DNA of 40,709 nt from assembly GCF_002735305.1 (NCBI RefSeq), contig NZ_PDYG01000070.1:1-40709 (forward strand), read 5' to 3'. Each line of letters begins with the position of its first letter. The stretch's first letter is position 1. A program made the translations under genes and the position numbers. This document shows positions 17,173 through 25,612 of this stretch, piece after piece. Under the pieces are notes generated by a model. The model was not told the DNA's origin and searched no databases. It saw only the letters and a list, made by a program, of their open reading frames with translations. This DNA is from Agathobacter ruminis. GTDB taxonomy: Bacteria; Bacillota; Clostridia; Lachnospirales; Lachnospiraceae.

Positions 17173-17190
17173 TGTGAAAAGCTTTTCACA
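17173..17190. promoter_or_regulatory. 18-bp perfect palindrome upstream of the por promoter
   Basis: TGTGAAAAGCTTTTCACA is a perfect palindrome placed just upstream of the por -35 box and about 50 bp before the divergent promoter at 17240-17268. It looks like a dimeric regulator site. It resembles a Rex site (TGTGAA...TTCACA) but with a 6-bp rather than the usual 4-bp centre, and it lacks the central CG of a cre site. The bound protein is unknown; the LysR encoded in the operon is another candidate. Confidence 0.6.
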
Positions 17191-17239
17191 AATAAGATGA
17201 AACCAATTCAACTATATGATTGGAATTCAACGCCTTCGC

Positions 17240-17268
17240 TTGCATTTTGGCTCAAATGGGTATATGAT
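17240..17268 (+). promoter_or_regulatory. Promoter of the small acidic protein gene
   Basis: TTGCAT (17240-17245), a 17-bp spacer and TATGAT (17263-17268) form a good sigma-A type promoter directed to the gene starting at 17310. Confidence 0.6.
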
Positions 17269-17309
17269 ATAAGAACTAGGACAAAAGTAACAGTTTAAGG
17301 AGAATGCCT

Positions 17310-17777
17310 ATGTATCAATTTGATCATCAACCGCAATATCCTGTCGACTTAATTGCCCAACGCGATGAAAAACTCAAGATTTCCAGCAGTGTCATCAAAA
17401 GCTGGAATGTTCGTTTTGTAGATGCAGATACAGATGGTTCGGATTATTGTGAGCCGCCCGTTGACGAACCCGGCATGACTGCTGCCGAACCGGAAGCGGA
17501 ATTAACTCCGGAACAGGAAGAAGCAATTCGAAATGCCAACGAGATTTTTGCACGATTGGAAGCAGAAAAAGCTGCCGACGAAGCAGTCAAGCAGGCGGAA
17601 ATCGAAGCTGCTTTTGCTGCGCAAAATGAGGCGAATTACAATGCTGCGACCAATTCTTATTCCGGCGCATACGGCACCGGCCCGATTAGCGAAGATACTG
17701 CTGCGCAGGCTGCGAGTATCCTGGCGGAAAAAAAGGATGCTTTCACCGATATGTTATCCGAACTGCAAAATTCATAA
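17310..17777 (+). CDS. Small acidic Ala/Glu-rich protein of unknown function
   Basis: I do not recognise a family. The 155-residue product begins YQFDHQPQYPVD, contains a basic stretch (AQRDEKLKISSSVIKSWNVRF), then turns strongly acidic. A central segment (about 60-110) rich in A, E and Q (LTPEQEEAIRNANEIFARLEAEKAA...) should be a long helix or coiled coil. A Gly/Asn/Tyr/Ser-rich linker and a short helix (AAQAASILAEKKDAFTDMLSEL) end it. There is no signal peptide or membrane segment, so it is probably cytoplasmic. The second of two close ATGs is chosen because AAGGAG then lies 7 nt upstream. It has its own promoter and a terminator and is divergent from the por operon. Codon use resembles the neighbours, which supports a real gene. 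Confidence 0.75.
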   Translation: MYQFDHQPQYPVDLIAQRDEKLKISSSVIKSWNVRFVDADTDGSDYCEPPVDEPGMTAAEPEAELTPEQEEAIRNANEIFARLEAEKAADEAVKQAEIEAAFAAQNEANYNAATNSYSGAYGTGPISEDTAAQAASILAEKKDAFTDMLSELQNS

Positions 17778-17790
17778 CAATAAAAATAAA

Positions 17791-17833
17791 GCAAGGTTTT
17801 CCGACTTTATCCGGTCAGGAAACCTTGCTTTTT
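17791..17833. terminator. Bidirectional terminator between the small gene and coaBC
   Basis: GCAAGGTTTTCC (17791-17802) and GGAAACCTTGC (17818-17828) form a strong stem followed by TTTTT on the plus strand, with an A-rich stretch before it that gives a T-rich tail on the minus strand. It can serve both converging genes. Confidence 0.85.
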
Positions 17834-17840
17834 GATTTGC

Positions 17841-19034
17841 TTATTTTTGGATGATGGCATCCACAATTGCGCGTGCAACTTCGTCTTTGCTCATCAATTC
17901 CAGCTCACGACATTCTGTCGCCGTAATCAGTGTTACCACATTGGTATCTGTACCAAATCCCGCACCCTCTGTGCGCAGATTGTTTGCGACAATCATGTCT
18001 GCATTTTTCTTTTTCAGCTTTGCACGGGAATTTTCCAACATATTTTCGGTCTCCATCGAAAATCCGCAAATAAACTGGTCTGCCCGTTTATGCTGTCCGA
18101 GATACGACAGAATATCTTCTGTGCGCTCTAAGCGGATACATGCCTCATCCGTATTCTTGTCTTTTTTGATCTTTTCATCTGCCGGATTGATTGGACGATA
18201 ATCCGCCACAGCCGCCGGCATAATCACGATATCAGACTGTTTAAAGCGGGTTTTCACCGCTTCCGCCATCTCCGCCGCCGATGTCACATGAATTGTTTCG
18301 ACGAACAACGGATCCGGCAAATTCGTCGGTCCTGCGACCAATGTCACCTGTGCACCGCGACGCGCACAGTGGATTGCGGTCTCGTAGCCCATCTTACCGG
18401 TCGAGTGATTCGTAATATAACGGACCGGATCGATTTTCTCCTGCGTTGGTCCCGCGGTAATCAGAACATGCCTGCCGCACAAATCTTTCGGATAGGCGAC
18501 TTCCTGCAAAATGTATTGCAGCAGTGTCTCCGGCTCCGGCATCTTGCCTGCACCGGTGTCGCCGCATGCCAGATATCCGCTTGCCGGAGAAATGACCTGC
18601 ATGCCATAATGCTCCAGCTTCTTGAGATTGTCCTGAACAATCGGGTTTTCAAACATATTCGTATTCATTGCCGGAGAGATCAGCTTCGGACATTTGGCTG
18701 CCATGATTGTAGTGGTCAGCATATCGTCCGCAATTCCGTTTGCTATCTTGCCGATGACATTGGCAGATGCCGGTGCGACCAGAAACAAATCTGCCTGCTT
18801 TGCCAGCGAGACATGCTCTACCTGAAATTCGAAATTGCGATCAAAGGTATCGACCAGACATTTTGTTCCGGTCAGTGTTTCAAATGTAATCGGGTTGATA
18901 AAATTCGTTGCATTCTCTGTCATAATCACATGTACATTCGCATGCAGTTTGACAAGCGCAGAAGCAAGGCTTGCGATTTTGTATGCCGCAATACTTCCTG
19001 TCACCCCGAGTACAATGCATTTTCCTTTTAACAT
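17841..19034 (-). CDS. coaBC: Bifunctional CoaBC (PPC decarboxylase / PPC synthetase)
   Basis: Two-domain flavoprotein of CoA synthesis: CoaB joins 4'-phosphopantothenate and cysteine using CTP, CoaC decarboxylates the product to 4'-phosphopantetheine. The 397 residues fit the fused enzyme. In the CoaC half are GVTGSIAAYK (flavin site), the active-site His in VEHVSLA, PASANVIGKIANGIADD, the PAMN motif and the flexible-lid ASGYLACGDTGAGKM with its Cys. In the CoaB half are ITAGPTQEKIDPVRYITNHSTGKMG, PAAVADYRP and IKKD. The ATG has GGAGGATTC upstream. It is the last gene of a CoA operon behind coaX and an ECF S component. Confidence 0.96.
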   Translation of the reverse strand: MLKGKCIVLGVTGSIAAYKIASLASALVKLHANVHVIMTENATNFINPITFETLTGTKCLVDTFDRNFEFQVEHVSLAKQADLFLVAPASANVIGKIANGIADDMLTTTIMAAKCPKLISPAMNTNMFENPIVQDNLKKLEHYGMQVISPASGYLACGDTGAGKMPEPETLLQYILQEVAYPKDLCGRHVLITAGPTQEKIDPVRYITNHSTGKMGYETAIHCARRGAQVTLVAGPTNLPDPLFVETIHVTSAAEMAEAVKTRFKQSDIVIMPAAVADYRPINPADEKIKKDKNTDEACIRLERTEDILSYLGQHKRADQFICGFSMETENMLENSRAKLKKKNADMIVANNLRTEGAGFGTDTNVVTLITATECRELELMSKDEVARAIVDAIIQK

Positions 19035-19070
19035 AAAGAATCCTCCTGTTTTATGAAATGCAACAGCGGA

Positions 19071-19694
19071 CTATTTCGATTTGTTGACGGTATGCAACAG
19101 AACATTACAAATTGCAGATCCGATTACAAGTCCGGCAACCGCCTCAAGCACAATATTGAGTGCGCTGAGCGCAAACATCATTCCGTAGCTAACCAGGAAT
19201 CCGTGATTGCCAAAGAAATTGTAGACATCCGGATTAATTTCAAGCATGTACTGTCTTAAGAAGATGACAAAGAACAGCAGGTATAAAACGGTATTGGTCA
19301 GCGGGGCAAGAAGGCAGGCAATTGACACACTCACGGAGTGTGGAATGCGCGTCTTGCGCAATGCCATAAATACCAGTCCCGGTACCAGTCCGACAAACAG
19401 ACGCGGTACAATTGCAGTGACAAAACTCTGTACCGGAATCACTGCCATCATGGCAGACTTGGCCGGATCCAGAAAGCTTGACATACCGAATACGAATCCG
19501 AGAAAGACGCCTGCTTTCGGTCCGAGTACGACGGAGCCGACAGCGACAGGAATACAAAGCAATGTAATTTTTAACGCGCCGATCGGAATATATCCCAATC
19601 CCGGCACAAAGCACATAATCAGCTCGATTGCGGTCAGCAATGCAAGCTCTGTCATAAATCTTACATTTAATCTCTTGTTATTATTTTGGTCCAT
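19071..19694 (-). CDS. ECF transporter S component, probably pantothenate
   Basis: Substrate-capture membrane protein of an energy-coupling-factor importer, 207 residues with about six hydrophobic segments. The N-terminal pattern LALLTAIELIMCFVPGLGYIPIGALKITLLCIPVAVGSVVLGPKAGVFLGFVFG is typical of S components of the RibU/PanT kind. The ATG of MDQNNNK is chosen since AGGAGG lies 5 nt upstream; the longer frame begins without a ribosome site. It lies between coaX (pantothenate kinase) and coaBC, so pantothenate is the likely cargo; this is inferred from context. The EcfA/EcfT partners are not in this window and would be shared. Confidence 0.85.
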   Translation of the reverse strand: MDQNNNKRLNVRFMTELALLTAIELIMCFVPGLGYIPIGALKITLLCIPVAVGSVVLGPKAGVFLGFVFGMSSFLDPAKSAMMAVIPVQSFVTAIVPRLFVGLVPGLVFMALRKTRIPHSVSVSIACLLAPLTNTVLYLLFFVIFLRQYMLEINPDVYNFFGNHGFLVSYGMMFALSALNIVLEAVAGLVIGSAICNVLLHTVNKSK

Positions 19695-19735
19695 TGTTCC
19701 TCCTACTGCCGTTTTCAATGATGAAATACAGCGTA

Positions 19736-20518
19736 TTATTTTTTGATTTTTCTTTTTTGTTTCTTATAAACGAGGTTAATACCCTTTAAGGTTAGATTCG
19801 GATCATAGATATCTACCTTTGCGGTTCCCTCGGAAATAATTCTACCCAATCCACCGGTAACGACCACTTTTGCATCTGCGATGCCGGTCTCTTTGCGGAT
19901 CTGATCAATCAGATACTCGGTCTGTCCAATCTGTCCGTAAACCAGTCCGGACTGCATACTGTGAATCGTTTCTTTGCCCAATACCGTATCCGGTTTCTTG
20001 ATTTCCACTTCAGGCAGCTTTGCCGCATCTTCCCACAAAGCCTTTGCGGAAATGCGAAGTCCCGGAGCTGTCACGCCACCGAGAAAAGCGCCTTGCGCAT
20101 CCACAAAATCATAGGTGGTCGCAGTGCCAAAGTCAATGACAATCACCGGTCCGCCATACAACTCATAAGCGCCGACTGCATCCGCAATACGGTCCGCTCC
20201 AATCTGCTGCGGATTCGGTGTAACAATGCGGATACCGGTCTTGATTCCGGCTTCCACTACCATCGGATAAATATCAAAATATTTGATCAGCGCACTCTCG
20301 AGTGAATGCATAATGTTCGGCACAACCGAGCAGATAATCGCATCTTCGATTTCCTCAGCGCGAATCTCATTCTTTTCCAATAATTCTTCCAATACAATCG
20401 CGTATTCGTCGGATGTACGGGGAATCTTGGTGGTGACACGAAAAGAAGCCACCAGCTCCTCATCCGCAAACACACCGCATGTAATATTCGTGTTCCCTAC
20501 ATCTAATGCAAGTACCAT
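19736..20518 (-). CDS. coaX: Type III pantothenate kinase
   Basis: ATP-dependent phosphorylation of pantothenate, first step of CoA synthesis, by the CoaX (ASKHA fold) family, insensitive to CoA feedback in characterised members. The 260 residues show the phosphate motif LALDVGNTNITCGVF at the N-terminus, GADRIADAVGAYELYGGPVIVIDFGTATTYDFV in the middle, GGVTAPGLRIS, and VVTGGLGR near the end. I start at the ATG of MVLALDVGN as GGAG lies 6-7 nt upstream and family members begin there; an ATG four codons earlier is the alternative. It is the first gene of the CoA operon with a good promoter upstream. Confidence 0.95.
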   Translation of the reverse strand: MVLALDVGNTNITCGVFADEELVASFRVTTKIPRTSDEYAIVLEELLEKNEIRAEEIEDAIICSVVPNIMHSLESALIKYFDIYPMVVEAGIKTGIRIVTPNPQQIGADRIADAVGAYELYGGPVIVIDFGTATTYDFVDAQGAFLGGVTAPGLRISAKALWEDAAKLPEVEIKKPDTVLGKETIHSMQSGLVYGQIGQTEYLIDQIRKETGIADAKVVVTGGLGRIISEGTAKVDIYDPNLTLKGINLVYKKQKRKIKK

Positions 20519-20556
20519 ATTTTTCTCCATTTCTTTGATTGCGTTTTTACTCTCTT

Positions 20557-20585
20557 TTTATATCATTATCACACAGTCATTGCAA
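20557..20585 (-). promoter_or_regulatory. Promoter of the coaX operon
   Basis: On the minus strand TTGCAA (20580-20585), a 17-bp spacer and TATAAA (20557-20562) precede coaX by about 40 bp. Confidence 0.6.
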
Positions 20586-20611
20586 GTATTGTACCCGAAA
20601 AAAACCGCATC

Positions 20612-20659
20612 AAAAAAGGAGCTTGTGCGCCACGCATCACGCGTGGCGCAAAGCTCCTT
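20612..20659 (-). terminator. Terminator of the MMPL export operon
   Basis: AAGGAGCTT plus TGCGCCACGC pair with GCGTGGCGCA plus AAGCTCCTT, a nearly uninterrupted 19-bp stem at 20616-20659, followed on the minus strand by TTTTTT. It overlaps the stop codon of the MntP-like gene. Confidence 0.88.
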
Positions 20660-21242
20660 ACCGGTATTGAATCACGAGCCGTACAATCAAATCAATCCCC
20701 GCGGCCCACAGCAGAAAAGTTCCCGCAAAATATGCTTTTCCTTTTGCTTCAAAACCATAATGGTATCCGACATACATACCGGAAATGACAAATACGATAC
20801 TAAAGCTCACGATCATGATTAAGATCATGCGCATATCCGTCCCGAAGAAAGCAAATGCGATTCCCGCGAGCACGGTATAAATGCTTGTAAGAGAAGCCAT
20901 TCTGATGAATCGTTTATAGCCGAGCGTCATCTCGAGATGTTCCTGAATCCGCTCATTCTTGATGCCTTTTACAATCAGGCGACAACCCAGTCCGAGAAAG
21001 ATAATTACCGCAATCAGTTCTCCGACCAAAAAGTCGTTCGCGATATGCTGCTTTGTCAAAAGCAGATTTGCAAAGAAATATCCGACGAAAAGAGCTGCCA
21101 GCTGCCACGCCCCGACAATCAGGCAGATCAGCGTCAGATGTTTCTTATTTACTTTTGCGACCAGAGATCCCTGGCATTCCATATTGGCAAACAAGTCCAA
21201 AGATATTCCCGCGACAATCAACAAATTCTCGAACCAGCCCAT
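20658..21242 (-). CDS. MntP-like membrane protein
   Basis: Six-segment inner membrane protein of 194 residues. Topology and motifs resemble the MntP manganese-efflux family (DUF204): an acidic residue in the first helix (AGISLDLFANMECQ), a Gly/Gln-containing second helix (VGAWQLAALFVGYFF), and near the C-terminus GMYVGYHYGFEAKGKAYFAGTFLLWAAGIDLIV, which mirrors the MntP repeat. Conservation is too low to claim manganese transport. The start ATG has AAGGAG 12 nt upstream, somewhat far. It follows the heptad-repeat protein gene by 21 bp and ends in a terminator, so it is the last gene of the MMPL operon. Confidence 0.7.
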   Translation of the reverse strand: MGWFENLLIVAGISLDLFANMECQGSLVAKVNKKHLTLICLIVGAWQLAALFVGYFFANLLLTKQHIANDFLVGELIAVIIFLGLGCRLIVKGIKNERIQEHLEMTLGYKRFIRMASLTSIYTVLAGIAFAFFGTDMRMILIMIVSFSIVFVISGMYVGYHYGFEAKGKAYFAGTFLLWAAGIDLIVRLVIQYR

Positions 21243-21263
21243 AATCTGATGCGTCTCCTTGTT

Positions 21264-23342
21264 TTATTCTGCCTTGATTTCAGCAAGCTTGTAGATGAAC
21301 TTCACACTGGTATTTACAGAATCCGCAGCATCGGTAAATGCACCGTAGTTTTCGGCTGCATCCTTGACTGCTTCCACACGATTGAGCAATGCGCTGACAT
21401 CTCCGTCATATGCATCCACAATCTTCTGTACTCCTTCCTTGTTGAAGGTGGTGATTCCGTCTGCAAGTTTTGCAGAACCGTCTGTTAATTTCTGTGCACC
21501 ATCCAAAAGTGCCTTGTTATTTGCAACAAGTTTGTTTGATCCGTCTGCCAGTGCCTTGATTCCGGTTGTCAGATTCGGCATTGCATCGACAAGTGTCTGT
21601 GTGCCTTCTGCAATCTTGGCAGCACCCTCTTTGGCGGTGGTTGCACCGTTATATATTTTCTTGGCGCCCTTCTTTGCGGCAGTAGCTCCGCCGGAAACCT
21701 TCTTTGCACCTGCCTCAGCAGTACTCAGGTTGGTTGCAAGTGTGTCTGCGCCTGTGCTCAAAGCACTCAGATTCTGCTTGATTCCGCTTGCAAGCTGCTG
21801 TCCGCCGATGGCCTGCTCCAGATATCCTTCTACGGTTTGTACCGTTCCGGTTGCATGTGCTTCATCCATTGCACCGGATCCTACAATTGCAGCGACAACA
21901 GTTGATTCGTTCTGCTTCATTGCACCGTAAACCTGAGTCATGTTGTCCACGGTAACAGTTGCCAGCGCAGGCTTTGAGGTGACTGCTGCCAATGCGCCGA
22001 ATACAGAGGATGCTGAAGCATTCAAATCATTCAGGATTGATTTGACACCGAGTTCCATCAGTTTAGCCATGCTGTCTGAATAACCATTCAGGGTAGAAAG
22101 GCCATTGCTGAGGGTGGTTGCACCTGCACTCAGTTTGCCGATTCCCTCATACAGATCGGAAGCGCCGCTCTCGAGTGACTTCAATCCGCCATACAGATCT
22201 TTTGCACCGCTGTTTAAGCTGACAAGGCCTTCGGAAAGTGCCTGTGCCCCATCATTCAAATCACTTGCACCGCTCACAAGGCTGCCTGACTTATTCTGCA
22301 GGGTTGCGATTCCATTATTGATCTTGGATGCACCTGCGGTATAATCTTTTAATCCCTTTTGCAGGGTCTTCATTCCGTCTGCCAAATCGGTCGAACCATC
22401 TGAAAGCTGTGAAGAAGCATCACTTAATGCATCTACCAGATCATCGATGCTGTCAAATGACAAATCTCCTGAAGAAAGGAAATTGCCTGCATTGACTGCC
22501 ACCGTCATGGCAACATTCATTTCGAAATTCTTGACATCTGCTGTTACTTCCACATATTCCGGAATCTGAATTCCGTCAAGTGCGGAATCATCCAGATCCA
22601 GACTTTCGGTCAATCCCGGAATTGCATATCCCACAACCATGCTGCCATTTCCGGTATCTACGAGTTTGCCGTTTGTCACTTCCACATTGGAGAATCTGTC
22701 ATTGAGTGCCAATGCGCTGACTGCTGCAAACGGTACCTTAACTTCGCATTCTTCTCCGTCAACTTTGGCAACATACTTGGTATTGTTTGTATAATCAAAA
22801 CGGATGGTTACTTTTCCACTCTTACCTGCGAGCTCTTCCGGTGTGACTTCCTTGCCGTCGAGTTTGTAGGTCACCTTTTGGGTAATCGGTGCTTCCTGGC
22901 TGGTGGTTCCCTGATAATAAATATCATTGCCGTCTGCCTTCCAGGTCAACGCGCCGTCCTTTTCCTCAAATGTCTCATCGCCTTTGACATTGGTGATATC
23001 CGTCAGATTGCTGCGATCATCCAGCTGTGCTGCTTTTTCTTTGTTGACGAGATGATCGGATACGATGGTCTTATTGACCTTTCCGGATGCATCGGAAATC
23101 AGATAGACAGTCTCCTCTTTTCCGATATTCTTCTCTGTCACTTTGCCATCGCCAAGGATGTCATCCACCAGTTTGTCCGTGTCATCTTTGTCCTCGACGG
23201 TTGATGCAGCCTGATCACGATTCTTTGCTGCATAAGCGGTGCATGTCACACCGGTAACGATCAAAGAGAATACCAGAACGCCTGCGCTCGCGGTAATCAG
23301 AAAACGGTCTTTTAATTTGTTCTTTAATTCCTTGAATTTCAT
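21264..23342 (-). CDS. Secreted or anchored heptad-repeat (xxxLxxG) protein
   Basis: 692-residue protein with one N-terminal signal or anchor segment (about residues 17-40, ASAGVLVFSLIVTGVTCTAYA), a beta-rich region (about 60-270) and long arrays of X-X-X-Leu-X-X-Gly heptads (about 290-400 and 540-640: ASDLNDGAQALSEGLVSLNSGA, GAKKIYNGATTAKEGAAKIAEG). Such repeats also occur in YhgE/Pip-type proteins, but the C-terminal membrane domain of that family is missing here. The ATG of MKFKELKNK is chosen because GAGGA lies 8 nt upstream. It follows the MMPL transporter gene by 10 bp. A periplasm-like, rod-shaped partner of the exporter is plausible but inferred. Functions of such proteins are largely unknown. 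Confidence 0.85.
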   Translation of the reverse strand: MKFKELKNKLKDRFLITASAGVLVFSLIVTGVTCTAYAAKNRDQAASTVEDKDDTDKLVDDILGDGKVTEKNIGKEETVYLISDASGKVNKTIVSDHLVNKEKAAQLDDRSNLTDITNVKGDETFEEKDGALTWKADGNDIYYQGTTSQEAPITQKVTYKLDGKEVTPEELAGKSGKVTIRFDYTNNTKYVAKVDGEECEVKVPFAAVSALALNDRFSNVEVTNGKLVDTGNGSMVVGYAIPGLTESLDLDDSALDGIQIPEYVEVTADVKNFEMNVAMTVAVNAGNFLSSGDLSFDSIDDLVDALSDASSQLSDGSTDLADGMKTLQKGLKDYTAGASKINNGIATLQNKSGSLVSGASDLNDGAQALSEGLVSLNSGAKDLYGGLKSLESGASDLYEGIGKLSAGATTLSNGLSTLNGYSDSMAKLMELGVKSILNDLNASASSVFGALAAVTSKPALATVTVDNMTQVYGAMKQNESTVVAAIVGSGAMDEAHATGTVQTVEGYLEQAIGGQQLASGIKQNLSALSTGADTLATNLSTAEAGAKKVSGGATAAKKGAKKIYNGATTAKEGAAKIAEGTQTLVDAMPNLTTGIKALADGSNKLVANNKALLDGAQKLTDGSAKLADGITTFNKEGVQKIVDAYDGDVSALLNRVEAVKDAAENYGAFTDAADSVNTSVKFIYKLAEIKAE

Positions 23343-23352
23343 AATTTTATCC

Positions 23353-25464
23353 TCACTTTCCAACGGTTGCAGGTCTTGTGCTTATCTTGCTCTTGTCACG
23401 AAAACCGACACTGCTGTGAATAATAATCTTGTCAAATACCATAAACATGGACGGCAATACGAAGATTACCGTAAACATACTGATGATTGCACCGCGTGCC
23501 ATCAGAATACATAAAGAAGAAATCATATCAATGTCGGAATACATTCCCACACCGAAGGTCGCTGCAAAGAATGCAAATGCACTGACCATAATCGACTGAA
23601 TGGAGCTCTTTAATGCAGCGGCGATTGCCGGCTGTTTGTCCATTCCAAGGAAGCGGTTCTTCTTATATTTGTTGGTCATCAAAATCGCATAGTCGACGGT
23701 TGCACCCAGCTGGATGGTTCCGATTACGATAGATGCGATAAACGGAAGCACGGTTCCTGTATATGCCGGAATACCCATGTTGATAAAGATTGCAAACTCA
23801 ATGACAGCCACCAGGATGATTGGAAGACTGATGGATTTGAATACAATCAGAATAATCAGGAAGATTGCTCCGATGGATACGGCACTGACACGGGCAAAGT
23901 CGAGATTGGTAATTTCAATCAGGTCTTTGGTACATGGCGCCTCTCCGATTACCATCGCTTTGTCATCATAAGACTTTACAATCTTGTTCAGTTGCTCAAT
24001 CTGGTCATTGACTTCATCCGATGCAATTGCATATTCATTGGATACGAGCATCATCTGATAATTTCCGTTTTTGAAGATTTCTCTTACTTTATCAGGAAGG
24101 ATTTCCTCCGGAATGGTTCCACCGAGGAAGGAGTCAAGTGCCAGCACATTCTTGACTCCATCAACCGATTTCAGCTCTGAAACCATGTCGTTGCAGGTCT
24201 TTTCCGTCATGTTCGCATCTGCAAGCACAATATGGGTGGCTCCCATCTCATACTGTTCCTGTAATGTTGCGTCGGCCTGACGGCTTGCCAGTGTATCCGG
24301 AAGCGATCCGGCCAGATCGTAATAAACTTTTGTATGTGTATATCCATAAATTGCCGGTCCGAGAATTACCAGGAATAATGCGATAAAGATCAGATAATGC
24401 TTGGTAATCCAGTCCGCAATCACACCCAGATCCGGGATGATAACCCTGTGTCTGGTCTTCTGTACGGCTTTGTCACAAATCAAAATCATGGATGGAAGGA
24501 TGGTGACGCATCCAAGCACACCAAACAATACACCTTTGGCCATGACAATACCAAGGTCAAGACCCAGAGTAAAGCTCATGAAACACAAAGCGATAAATCC
24601 GGCCACGGTGGTGATGGAGCTGCCGACTACCGAAGTAATGGTATTGGAAATGGCATGTGCCATCGCACGCTTCTTATCTCCGTTGAATCGCTCTGTCTGC
24701 TCCTCGTAGCTGTGCCACAGGAAAATGGAATAATCCATGGTAACACCGAGCTGAAGGACTGCTGCCAGTGCCTGCGTCACATAAGAGATTTCTCCGTCTC
24801 CCATGAAGTTGGTTCCCATATTATAAACAATTGCCATTCCGATACTGAGCAAAAACAGAACCGGCGCAAGAGCGGAATCCATGGTCAGCATCAGGATGAT
24901 CAGCGAAAGTACAACCGCGATAACGACATAAATCGGTGTTTCTTTTTCCGAAAGATTCTTGATGTCACGAATTACGGAAGCCATTCCGCTCACATGACAA
25001 TGTTCATCCACCAGCTCATCAATCCGGTCAAGTGCTGCCATTGTTTCATCAGAGGCCATTGACTCATCATAGATGACTGCCATCAGCTGAGAATTGGCAT
25101 CTGCATTATTAAAGAATTCATACATTTTTTCCGGAAGGATATCTCTCGGGATGGACAAATCCGCCACACTTCCGTACCAGAGCACTTTCTTGACATGATC
25201 GACATCCGAAATGCTGTCTGCAATCGTCTCAATCTGTTTGTCATCCGTATTGTCTATGACAATCAATGAGAAGGCTCCCGTGCCGAACTCGTTCAGCAGG
25301 ATGTCCTGGCCTTCCATTGTCTCAATGTCTTTTGGCAGATACGAAAGAATATCATAGTTGACTCTTGTGTTGAAGTATCCGATTGCTGCGGGTATCATCA
25401 ACAACAGTGACAATATCAGAATCGGCACTCTCCATTTCACAACTGCCTTTCCAAACTTAATCAT
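23353..25464 (-). CDS. MMPL/RND-family exporter
   Basis: Proton-driven membrane exporter of 703 residues with the two-fold RND/MMPL organisation: TM1 (about 13-30), an outer loop domain with NYDILSYLPKDIETMEGQDILLNEFG, a block of five or six TM segments containing the proton-relay stretch VTMDYSIFLWHSYEEQ, then a second half with TM, loop (YYDLAGSLPDTLASRQAD) and QLGATVDYAILMTNKYKK. The paired G-x-x-x-D-Y motifs are the family hallmark. The start is taken at the ATG of MIKFGKAVVKW; a GTG three codons earlier is possible. First gene of an operon with the heptad-repeat and MntP-like genes; a palindromic candidate operator lies upstream. Substrate (lipid, peptide or drug) is unknown. Confidence 0.92.
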   Translation of the reverse strand: MIKFGKAVVKWRVPILILSLLLMIPAAIGYFNTRVNYDILSYLPKDIETMEGQDILLNEFGTGAFSLIVIDNTDDKQIETIADSISDVDHVKKVLWYGSVADLSIPRDILPEKMYEFFNNADANSQLMAVIYDESMASDETMAALDRIDELVDEHCHVSGMASVIRDIKNLSEKETPIYVVIAVVLSLIILMLTMDSALAPVLFLLSIGMAIVYNMGTNFMGDGEISYVTQALAAVLQLGVTMDYSIFLWHSYEEQTERFNGDKKRAMAHAISNTITSVVGSSITTVAGFIALCFMSFTLGLDLGIVMAKGVLFGVLGCVTILPSMILICDKAVQKTRHRVIIPDLGVIADWITKHYLIFIALFLVILGPAIYGYTHTKVYYDLAGSLPDTLASRQADATLQEQYEMGATHIVLADANMTEKTCNDMVSELKSVDGVKNVLALDSFLGGTIPEEILPDKVREIFKNGNYQMMLVSNEYAIASDEVNDQIEQLNKIVKSYDDKAMVIGEAPCTKDLIEITNLDFARVSAVSIGAIFLIILIVFKSISLPIILVAVIEFAIFINMGIPAYTGTVLPFIASIVIGTIQLGATVDYAILMTNKYKKNRFLGMDKQPAIAAALKSSIQSIMVSAFAFFAATFGVGMYSDIDMISSLCILMARGAIISMFTVIFVLPSMFMVFDKIIIHSSVGFRDKSKISTRPATVGK

Positions 25465-25576
25465 TTTCTTCACTCACTTTCTTCGTTCTTACTGAAATGC
25501 TGTTTTTTCCTGAGAGTTACTTTACTCTGTATTGTCTGCAAAATGAATATTCAATTTCGGTGATTCGTCCGGTTCC

Positions 25577-25602
25577 ATATACAAAATTGTCGATTTGTAT
25601 AT
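25577..25602. promoter_or_regulatory. Candidate TetR operator before the MMPL operon
   Basis: ATATACAAA, 8 bp, TTTGTATAT: perfect 9-bp inverted repeats between the TetR terminator and the MMPL start. The size and symmetry suit a TetR-family dimer. A weak TTGAAT-17-TACAGA promoter candidate lies between it and the MMPL gene. Confidence 0.55.
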
Positions 25603-25612
25603 CCCCCAAAAA

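Noticed and set aside
17173-17190. CcpA cre site or canonical Rex site
   Set aside because: The centre is GC rather than CG for cre, and the Rex half sites are 6 bp apart rather than 4; kept only as an unassigned operator.
18288-19031. Plus-strand 247-residue open frame
   Set aside because: It is the antisense shadow of coaBC, with biased Cys/Arg/His composition and no start signals.
24397-25062. Plus-strand 221-residue open frame
   Set aside because: It lies opposite the MMPL gene, is rich in His/Cys/Gln as antisense frames are here, and has no ribosome site.
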